From Rhodopseudomonas pseudopalustris (GTDB taxonomy: Bacteria > Pseudomonadota > Alphaproteobacteria > Rhizobiales > Xanthobacteraceae): 64,000 bases of DNA. Positions within the stretch are counted from its first letter, which is position 1, and each line of letters starts with the position of its first letter. Of the stretch, positions 57,478-64,000 are shown one piece after another. The translations under genes were made by a program, and so were the position numbers. The notes beneath the pieces are model-generated. The model did not search any database. It worked only from the letters and a program-made list of their open reading frames with translations, and was not told where the DNA came from. The stretch covers positions 1 through 64,000 of the forward strand of contig NZ_FODT01000006.1 in NCBI RefSeq assembly GCF_900110435.1, given 5' to 3'.

Positions 57478-60308
57478 GCAGCGTCACCGGCACGATCCCC
57501 AACGAGGTGCTGCGCTACGAACAGGCGCGCAGCACACTCGAAACATCGCGTAACGAGCTGGAAGAGCTGCAGCACAGCGAGGCTGTCGGCGTCTTCCAGA
57601 AGCAGATTGCGCTGTTGCAGAAGCGGCTGCTGAACGACCCGGCGTCGCTGCGCAACATGTTCATCTCCGACGGCACCCAGGCGATCGTCTGGGAGTTCCA
57701 GCAAAGCGAACTCGGCGCAGCTTTCACCACGATGCTGTGGGAGCTGCTCAAGCGCGACGACGACATGAGCGCGATCCTGCAGCGCTTCATCTGGGCGCTG
57801 CCGCTCAAGTTCAAGCGCAAGTTCATCAAGGCGATCGACGTGCATCTGCGCGAACGCTATCCGATGTTCGAAAACCTGTCGGAAGGCTGGCCGGGCGAGA
57901 CATTCATCCCGCCTTACATCCGCCCGGCGGAAGAGCGGGCGGTCGACTTCGACCTCGTCAACCAGGGCTATCTCGGTTACCAGTCGATCGGCTACTCGTT
58001 GCGTGAATGCGAGCTGTTCGTCTGGCTGGAAGTGCTGCGCGACAAGCAGTGCGACGACAAGCCGTGCGAGATCGGCATCCTGGTCCACGGCAAGAGCGAG
58101 CCGAAGGGCGGCTGCCCGGTGAAGATCCACATCCCCGAGATGCTGGACCTGCTCGGCACCGGCCGGCATCGCGAAGCGCTGGAGCTGATCGAGAGCTGCA
58201 ACCCGCTGCCGAACGTCACCGGCCGCGTCTGCCCGCAGGAACTGCAGTGCCAGGGCGTCTGCACCCATACCAAGCGCCCGATCGAGATCGGCCAGCTCGA
58301 ATGGTATCTGCCCGAGCACGAGAAACTGGTGAACCCCAACGCCAATGACCGCTTCCTCGGTCGGGTCTCGCCATGGGCGGCGGCCGCGAAACCGCCGATC
58401 GCGGTGGTCGGCTCCGGCCCGTCGGGCCTGATCAACGCCTATCTGCTGGCGGTCGAAGGCTTCCCCGTCACGATCTTCGAGGCGTTCCACGATCTCGGCG
58501 GCGTGCTGCGTTATGGCATTCCGGAATTCCGGCTGCCCAACACGCTGATCGACGACGTGGTCGAGAAGATCACGCTGCTCGGCGGTCGCTTCGTGAAGAA
58601 TTTCGTGGTCGGCAAGACCGCGACGCTGGAAGACCTCAAGGCCGAGGGCTTCTGGAAGATCTTCGTCGGCACCGGCGCCGGGCTTCCGACCTTCATGAAC
58701 GTGCCGGGCGAGCATCTGCTCGGCGTGATGTCGGCTAACGAGTTCCTGACCCGCGTCAATCTGATGCGCGGCCTGGACGATCGCTACGAGACGCCATTGC
58801 CTGAAACCAAAGGCAAGAACGTGTTCGTGATCGGCGGCGGCAACACCGCGATGGACGCGGCGCGCACCGCTAAGCGACTCGGCGGCAACGTCACCATCGT
58901 GTATCGCCGCACCCAGAGCGAAATGCCGGCCCGCGTCGAGGAGCTGCATCACGCGCTCGAGGAAGGCATCAATCTCGCGGTGCTGCGGGCGCCGCGCGAA
59001 TTCATCGGCGACGACCACACCCACTTCGTCACCCACGCGCTGCTCGACGTCAACGAACTCGGCGAAGCGGACAAGTCCGGCCGCCGCAGCCCGAAGCCGA
59101 CCGGCGAGATTGAACGCGTGCCGGTCGACCTGGTGATCATGGCGCTGGGCAACACCGCCAACCCGATCATGAAGGACGCCGAGCCGGGCCTGAAGACCAA
59201 CAAATGGGGCACCATCGAGGTCGAGCAGGGTTCGCAGCGCACCTCGATCAAGGACGTCTACTCGGGCGGCGACGCCGCGCGCGGCGGCTCCACCGCGATC
59301 CGTGCGGCCGGCGACGGCCAGGCCGCGGCCAAGGAAATCGTCGGCGAGATCCCGTTCACTCCGGCGGAGATCAAGACACGCGTTGAACGTGCGGCGCGCT
59401 ACACCGAGCTCGGCCAGATCGCACAGACCATCGTCAACAAGGTGCCACTGGCCGGCGGCATCGTCGAGTTCACGGTGCGCGCCCCGATGGTAGCGCGTTC
59501 GGCGCAGGCCGGACAATTCGTCCGCGTGTTGCCGTGGGAGAAGGGCGAACTGATCCCGCTGACGCTCGCCGACTGGGATGTCGAAAAGGGCACCATCGAT
59601 CTCGTCGTGCAGGGCATGGGCACCTCGTCGCTGGAGATCAACCGGATGGCGATCGGCGACGCGTTCTCTGGCGTCGCCGGCCCGCTCGGCCGCGCCTCGG
59701 AGCTGCATCGCTACGAGGGCAACCAGACCGTGGTGTTCTGCGCCGGCGGCGTCGGCCTGCCGCCGGTCTATCCGATCATGCGGGATCATCTGCGGCTCGG
59801 GAACCACGTCACGCTGATCTCCGGCTTCCGCGCCAAGGAGTTCCTGTTCTGGACCGGCGACGACGAGCGCGTCGGCAAGCTCAAGCAGGAGTTCGGCGAC
59901 CAGCTGTCGCTGATCTACACCACCAATGACGGCAGCTATGGTGTCAAAGGCTTCGTCACCGGACCGCTCGAAGAGATGATGAAGGCCAACCAGCAGGGCA
60001 TCGGCCGCACCATCGCGGAGGTGGTCGCGATCGGCCCGCCGCTGATGATGCGGGCGGTCTCCGACCTGACCAAGCCGTATGGCGTGAAGACGGTGGCGAG
60101 CCTCAACTCGATCATGGTGGACGCGACCGGCATGTGCGGCGCCTGCATGGTGCCGGTGACGATCGACGGCAAGATGGTGCGCAAGCACGCCTGCATCGAC
60201 GGCCCGGAGATCGACGCCCACATCATCGACTGGGACAAGTTCCTGCCGCGCTTCAACGCCTTCAAGGCGCAGGAGCTGGAGAGCAAGGCCAAGCACGGGT
60301 TCGCGTAA
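57474..60308 (+). CDS. NfnB-NfnA-like fusion: NADPH/ferredoxin oxidoreductase
   Basis: A 944-residue flavo-iron-sulfur protein. After an unrecognised N-terminal part (about 1-160) comes a GltD/NfnB-like region with a cluster-binding CPQELQCQGVC (near 253), FAD site VVGSGPSGLINAYLLA (near 310) and nucleotide site VIGGGNTAMDAARTA (near 452). From about 650 it resembles NfnA/PyrK: FAD/NAD-binding domain (AGQFVRVLP; CAGGVGLPPVYPIM) and a 2Fe-2S site in DATGMCGACMVP with KHACIDGPE. Nfn couples NADH, NADPH and ferredoxin by flavin-based bifurcation; here both subunits would be one chain in reverse order. Whether it bifurcates is inference. ATGA overlap with nifJ means coupled translation. Confidence 0.88.
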   Translation: MSSVTGTIPNEVLRYEQARSTLETSRNELEELQHSEAVGVFQKQIALLQKRLLNDPASLRNMFISDGTQAIVWEFQQSELGAAFTTMLWELLKRDDDMSAILQRFIWALPLKFKRKFIKAIDVHLRERYPMFENLSEGWPGETFIPPYIRPAEERAVDFDLVNQGYLGYQSIGYSLRECELFVWLEVLRDKQCDDKPCEIGILVHGKSEPKGGCPVKIHIPEMLDLLGTGRHREALELIESCNPLPNVTGRVCPQELQCQGVCTHTKRPIEIGQLEWYLPEHEKLVNPNANDRFLGRVSPWAAAAKPPIAVVGSGPSGLINAYLLAVEGFPVTIFEAFHDLGGVLRYGIPEFRLPNTLIDDVVEKITLLGGRFVKNFVVGKTATLEDLKAEGFWKIFVGTGAGLPTFMNVPGEHLLGVMSANEFLTRVNLMRGLDDRYETPLPETKGKNVFVIGGGNTAMDAARTAKRLGGNVTIVYRRTQSEMPARVEELHHALEEGINLAVLRAPREFIGDDHTHFVTHALLDVNELGEADKSGRRSPKPTGEIERVPVDLVIMALGNTANPIMKDAEPGLKTNKWGTIEVEQGSQRTSIKDVYSGGDAARGGSTAIRAAGDGQAAAKEIVGEIPFTPAEIKTRVERAARYTELGQIAQTIVNKVPLAGGIVEFTVRAPMVARSAQAGQFVRVLPWEKGELIPLTLADWDVEKGTIDLVVQGMGTSSLEINRMAIGDAFSGVAGPLGRASELHRYEGNQTVVFCAGGVGLPPVYPIMRDHLRLGNHVTLISGFRAKEFLFWTGDDERVGKLKQEFGDQLSLIYTTNDGSYGVKGFVTGPLEEMMKANQQGIGRTIAEVVAIGPPLMMRAVSDLTKPYGVKTVASLNSIMVDATGMCGACMVPVTIDGKMVRKHACIDGPEIDAHIIDWDKFLPRFNAFKAQELESKAKHGFA

Positions 60309-60321
60309 GCCGAGCTATCTT

Positions 60322-60421
60322 CTGTCATTCCGGGGCGCGCGGAACGCGCGAGCCCGGAATCCATAACCACTGCCGGGAGTATGGATTCCGGGCCTGCGCG
60401 CAAGCGCATCCCGGAATGGCA
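60322..60421. repeat. Dispersed palindromic repeat after the NfnBA-like gene
   Basis: The ends GTCATTCCGGGG and CCCGGAATGGC are inverted, and inside GCCCGGAATCCATA pairs with TATGGATTCCGGGC. It lies between convergent genes; the rest of 60309-60501 shows no gene. It may end transcription from the nifJ operon. Confidence 0.75.
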
Positions 60422-60501
60422 AAGCGGTGGTGCTATTCGAATGGCCGGGGTTCAGCTCCGGCCATTCGCTTTTACGGAATGTCAGGCCGCAGCCGCACCG
60501 C

Positions 60502-61095
60502 TCACCCGACGCGCTCGATCTTCACCCTGTCATGTACCTGATCGATCTTCGCCCGATAGGCTTCGGCGTCGCCGAAATCGGCGAAGCCCTGATAGTGCGG
60601 GTGCGGGCCGAGCACGCGGCGGGCGTGTTTGACCGGGCACCAATAAGCTTCGGTTCGCCCCGCGACCTCGCGCGCGAACGCGATCACGCCGTTGCCATAG
60701 GAGCAATAGGCGCAATTGATTTTCTCGATCAGGTTGAGATAGGCGAGGTGATGCCGGTCGAACACCAGATAATCACGGCGGCGCACTTTGGGGATCTTGT
60801 AGATCGGAAAGCAGATCGCCTGATACGCCATCACGCCGAGGTCGAGCAGCACGAACGGCACGATCAGCGCATAGATCACGGGCGCGGTGAGAACGATCCA
60901 GGGATTGGCGTCACGGATATATTGCGACAACGTGGTCTTGATCGCGCTGTGCAACCGCTCGACGCCCTGCTCGAACACGATCCTGCGATTTTCCAGATGC
61001 CAGCGCAGGGCTTCGCCGCGCTTGGCCAGTTCGACCTCGATCTCGGCCTCGACCGCGCGCAGTCTCTCCATCAGGTCGTCGAGGGGCGAGGGCAT
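60502..61095 (-). CDS. Membrane protein of unknown function with Cys motifs
   Basis: A 197-residue protein. A charged N-terminal helix that may form a coiled coil (about 1-45) is followed by one or two membrane segments (about 65-100, WIVLTAPVIYALIVPFVLLD) and a soluble part with CAYCSYGNG and YWCPVKHARR, three Cys that could bind a metal. The family is conserved in related bacteria but I cannot name a role. AGGA lies six to seven bases before the ATG at 61095, which separates it from a longer open frame upstream. It is divergent from polA. Confidence 0.75.
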   Translation of the reverse strand: MPSPLDDLMERLRAVEAEIEVELAKRGEALRWHLENRRIVFEQGVERLHSAIKTTLSQYIRDANPWIVLTAPVIYALIVPFVLLDLGVMAYQAICFPIYKIPKVRRRDYLVFDRHHLAYLNLIEKINCAYCSYGNGVIAFAREVAGRTEAYWCPVKHARRVLGPHPHYQGFADFGDAEAYRAKIDQVHDRVKIERVG

Positions 61096-61239
61096 CGGGA
61101 TTCCTTTCGGGTGCGACGGGCCAACCACCGGCGCACGGAACAACAGCCCACGCAACCGGATTCCCGGCGCTCTGCAAAATTCGCCGCCGCTCGCATCCGG
61201 CAGGGTGTCAAAAGCCGCAAAACGCCTTAAGTTGCGGCC

Positions 61240-64000
61240 ATGCCGAAATCCCCTTCGAAAGCCGCCGCGACGCCAGCCGCCGCCACCTCCCCTGCCCCGA
61301 TCGCCGGCAAGGCGCCGGGCAAGGGGGATCACATCTTCCTGGTCGACGGATCGTCCTACATCTTCCGCGCCTATCACGCGCTGCCGCCGCTGAGCCGCAA
61401 ATCCGACGGGTTGCAGGTCAACGCCGTGCTCGGCTTCTGCAACATGCTGTGGAAGCTGTTGCGCGACATGCCGCCGGACAACCGGCCGACGCATCTGGCG
61501 ATCATCTTCGACAAGTCGGAAGCGACGTTCCGCAACGAAATGTATCCCGCCTACAAGGCGCATCGGCCGCCGGCGCCCGACGACCTGATCCCGCAATTCG
61601 CGCTGATCCGCGAGGCGGTGCGCGCGTTCGATCTGCCCTGTCTGGAACAGTCCGGCTTCGAAGCCGATGATTTGATCGCCACCTATGTGCGCGAGGCCTG
61701 CGAGGCGGGCGCGACAGCCACCATCGTGTCGTCCGACAAGGACCTGATGCAGCTCGTGACCGACTGCGTCACGATGTACGACACCATGAAGGACCGCCGC
61801 ATCGGCGTTGCCGAAGTGATCGAGAAATTCGGCGTGCCGCCGGATAAAGTCGTCGAGGTCCAGGCGCTGGCCGGCGACAGCGTCGACAACGTGCCGGGCG
61901 TGCCCGGCATCGGCATCAAGACCGCGGCGCAATTGATTACCGAATACGGCGATCTCGAAACCTTGCTGGCGCGCGCCTCCGAGATCAAGCAGCCGAAGCG
62001 GCGCGAGGCGCTCATCGAGAACGCCGAGAAGGCGCGGATCTCGCGAAAGCTCGTCTTGCTCGATGATCACGTCAAACTCGACGTGCCGCTCGACGAGCTC
62101 GCGGTGCACGAGCCCGATGCGCGAAAGCTGATCTCGTTTCTCAAGGCGATGGAATTCACCACGCTGACACGGCGGGTCGCCGACTACGCGCAGATCGATC
62201 CGTCGGATGTCGAGGCGGAAGCCGCGCTGAAGTCTTCACCTCTCCCGCTTGCGGGGGAGGTCGGCGCGCGTAGCGCGACGGGTGGGGGCACTGCCGCAAG
62301 CGGGGACCTGTTTTCGGAGCAAGTGCCCTCACCCCAGCCCTCTCCCGCAGGCGGGAGAGGGAGCGCGCAGCAATCGGGGGAAGGTGGTGCGCTGAACGCC
62401 GGGCGTGGGCGCGACGGCAGGCCGGGCGAGGTTCTGTCGCCGCAGATCCTCGCCGCCAGGCGCGCCGAGACCGCGCGAAAAATTCCGGTCGATCGCACCG
62501 CATACAAGACGATCCGGACGCTCGACGAATTGCACGGCTGGATCGCACGCATCCACGACGCAGGCTTCGTCGCGGTCGACGCCATCGCGACCTCGATCGA
62601 TCCGATGCAGGCGGAGCTTTGCGGCATTGCCCTGGCGCTGGCGCCGAATGATGCGGCCTACATCCCGCTCGGCCATCGTCAGACCGGCGACGGAAGCGGC
62701 CTGTTCGCCGCGGGACTCGCGCCCGACCAGCTCGGCGCGCGCGAGGCGCTGGATGCCTTGAAGCCGCTGCTGGAATCCGCCGGCCTCGCCAAGATCGGCT
62801 TCAACATCAAGTTCACCGCAGTGTTGCTGGCGCAGCACGGCATCACGTTGCGCAACATCGACGATCTGCAGCTGATGTCCTACGCGCTCGACGCCGGCCG
62901 CGGCAGCCACGGACTCGATGCGCTGAGCGAGAGCAATCTCGGCCACACCCTGCACGCGCTCGGCGAACTCACCGGCAGCGGCAAGGCAAAGATCGGTTTC
63001 GATCAGGTGCCGATCGAGCGCGCCACCGAATATGCGGGCGAGCGCGCCGACGTGGCGCTGCGGCTCTGGCGGGTGCTGAAGCCGCGGCTGGTCGCCGAGC
63101 GGATGATGGCGGTTTACGAGACGCTGGAGCGGCCATTGGTCGGCGTGCTGGCGCGGATGGAACGGCGCGGCATCTCGATCGATCGAAGCGTGCTGTCGCG
63201 GCTGTCGGCCGATTTCGCCCAGACCGCGGCGCGGATCGAAGCGGAGATTCGCGAACTCGCCGGCGAAGACATCAACATCGGCAGCCCGAAGCAGCTCGGC
63301 GACATCCTGTTCGGCAAGATGGGGCTGCCGGGCGGCAGCAAGACCAAGACCGGCGCATGGTCGACCTCGGCGCAGGTGCTCGACGAACTCGCCGAACAGG
63401 GCCACGAATTTCCAAGGAAGATTCTCGACTGGCGGCAGGTGAGCAAGCTGCGCTCGACCTACACCGACGCGCTGCCGAACTACGTGCATCCGCAGACGCA
63501 ACGGGTCCACACCACTTACGCGCTCGCCGCCACCACCACCGGCCGGCTGTCGTCGAACGAGCCGAATTTGCAGAACATCCCGGTGCGCACCGAGGACGGC
63601 CGCAAGATTCGCCGCGCCTTCATCGCATCGCCGGGCTACAAACTGGTGTCGGCGGACTACTCGCAGATCGAGCTACGATTGCTGTCCGAGGTCGCCGAGG
63701 TGCCGGCGCTGCGCAAGGCGTTCCAGGACGGCATCGACATCCACGCCATGACCGCGTCGGAAATGTTCGGCGTGCCGGTCGAGGGCATGCCGTCGGAGAT
63801 CCGCCGCCGCGCCAAGGCGATCAATTTCGGCATCATCTACGGCATCTCGGCGTTCGGCCTCGCCAACCAGCTCGGCATCCCGCGCGAGGAGGCCGGCGCC
63901 TATATCAAGCGCTACTTCGAGCGCTTCCCCGGCATCCGCGCCTATATGGACGAGACCCGCGATTTCTGCCGGGCCCACGGCTATGTCGAGACGCTGTTCG
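61240..64000 (+). CDS. polA: DNA polymerase I (partial, with in-frame repeat and degenerate 3'-5' exonuclease)
   Basis: The first 920 residues of DNA polymerase I, cut by the window edge. A short Ala/Pro-rich leader precedes the 5'-nuclease (about 30-310, starting FLVDGSSYIFRAYHALPP). At about 332-374 the frame reads through a family B repeat. The 3'-5' exonuclease region follows (about 430-610), with three of the four metal ligands replaced: block I reads VDAIATS (Asp447 kept, Glu replaced by Ile449), block II has Thr526 where Asp is expected, block III reads YAGER with Arg602 for Asp. The polymerase region is intact: DYSQIELR and RRRAKAINFGIIYG. It should fill gaps and remove primers but probably cannot proofread. 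Confidence 0.97.
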   Translation, partial: MPKSPSKAAATPAAATSPAPIAGKAPGKGDHIFLVDGSSYIFRAYHALPPLSRKSDGLQVNAVLGFCNMLWKLLRDMPPDNRPTHLAIIFDKSEATFRNEMYPAYKAHRPPAPDDLIPQFALIREAVRAFDLPCLEQSGFEADDLIATYVREACEAGATATIVSSDKDLMQLVTDCVTMYDTMKDRRIGVAEVIEKFGVPPDKVVEVQALAGDSVDNVPGVPGIGIKTAAQLITEYGDLETLLARASEIKQPKRREALIENAEKARISRKLVLLDDHVKLDVPLDELAVHEPDARKLISFLKAMEFTTLTRRVADYAQIDPSDVEAEAALKSSPLPLAGEVGARSATGGGTAASGDLFSEQVPSPQPSPAGGRGSAQQSGEGGALNAGRGRDGRPGEVLSPQILAARRAETARKIPVDRTAYKTIRTLDELHGWIARIHDAGFVAVDAIATSIDPMQAELCGIALALAPNDAAYIPLGHRQTGDGSGLFAAGLAPDQLGAREALDALKPLLESAGLAKIGFNIKFTAVLLAQHGITLRNIDDLQLMSYALDAGRGSHGLDALSESNLGHTLHALGELTGSGKAKIGFDQVPIERATEYAGERADVALRLWRVLKPRLVAERMMAVYETLERPLVGVLARMERRGISIDRSVLSRLSADFAQTAARIEAEIRELAGEDINIGSPKQLGDILFGKMGLPGGSKTKTGAWSTSAQVLDELAEQGHEFPRKILDWRQVSKLRSTYTDALPNYVHPQTQRVHTTYALAATTTGRLSSNEPNLQNIPVRTEDGRKIRRAFIASPGYKLVSADYSQIELRLLSEVAEVPALRKAFQDGIDIHAMTASEMFGVPVEGMPSEIRRRAKAINFGIIYGISAFGLANQLGIPREEAGAYIKRYFERFPGIRAYMDETRDFCRAHGYVETLF
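62232..62361 (+). repeat. Family B palindromic repeat inserted in frame inside polA
   Basis: Two hairpins, CCTCTCCCGCTTGCGGGGGA and CCCTCTCCCGCAGGCGGGAG, flank a centre with GTAGCGCGACGGGTGGGG. The layout matches the element at 26291-26408. The reading frame is open throughout and encodes a Gly/Pro/Ser-rich stretch with LPLAGEVGARSAT and PSPQPSPAGGRGS. Confidence 0.85.

Noticed and set aside
54412-60296. Two frames of nearly 1000 codons opposite the nifJ and Nfn-like genes
   Set aside because: Same antisense effect of GC-rich coding sequence; no domains visible.

Overview
The window looks like a high-GC alphaproteobacterial chromosome of the Bradyrhizobium/Rhodopseudomonas type. I infer a purple non-sulfur, Rhodopseudomonas-palustris-like host from protein style, the class I lysyl-tRNA synthetase, the dispersed palindromic repeats between genes, and the pairing of molybdate uptake, anaerobic pyruvate:ferredoxin oxidoreductase and aromatic catabolism. 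Species is not proven. I found no rRNA, tRNA, CRISPR array, transposase or phage module.

Layout. 1-13.5 kb: a promoter for a gene leaving the left edge, a Crp/Fnr regulator, an AsmA protein, a membrane adenylate/guanylate cyclase, an orphan HlyD-like adaptor, a small superinfection-immunity-like membrane protein, lysS, a solute-binding protein, a GT2 glycosyltransferase, a SCO protein and a secreted ClpP-like protein. 13.5-19.7 kb: two tandem HBM-domain chemoreceptors made by duplication of a ~2.6-2.9 kb unit; the junction and a broken copy of the downstream gene are still visible. 19.7-29.7 kb: an old-yellow-enzyme reductase, then the full protocatechuate 4,5-cleavage (lig) pathway (ligU, J, K, I, A, B, C) with a LysR regulator and a Bug-type binding protein; a truncated dehydrogenase and a palindromic repeat sit between ligK and ligI. 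29.7-38 kb: small secreted proteins, a HisE-like hydrolase, a DedA-like membrane protein, nitronate monooxygenase, a thioesterase, and an ECF sigma/anti-sigma pair divergent from a DUF4394 protein.

38-46 kb holds an unusual locus: a 1486-residue cytochrome P450-DyP peroxidase fusion, preceded in the same direction by a SARP-like winged-helix/TolB/TPR regulator and facing a PatA-like subtilase whose catalytic Ser and oxyanion Asn are gone. Three heptamer repeats at an exact 11-bp period lie in the shared promoter region. 45.6-52 kb is a molybdenum island: modEABC, mop, an outer-membrane protein and two DUF2478 proteins (one with a His-rich insert), with two ModE-like palindromes. 52-60.3 kb holds a 1663-residue NifJ-type enzyme with an extra C-terminal ferredoxin domain, overlapping by ATGA a 944-residue protein joining NfnB-like and NfnA-like parts. 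A perfect FNR/FixK palindrome lies upstream. Together these could carry electrons from pyruvate to ferredoxin and NAD(P)H under low oxygen, perhaps for nitrogen fixation.

The window ends inside polA. Its coding sequence carries an in-frame palindromic repeat between the 5'-nuclease and 3'-5' exonuclease domains, and three of the four exonuclease metal ligands are substituted, so this Pol I probably does not proofread.
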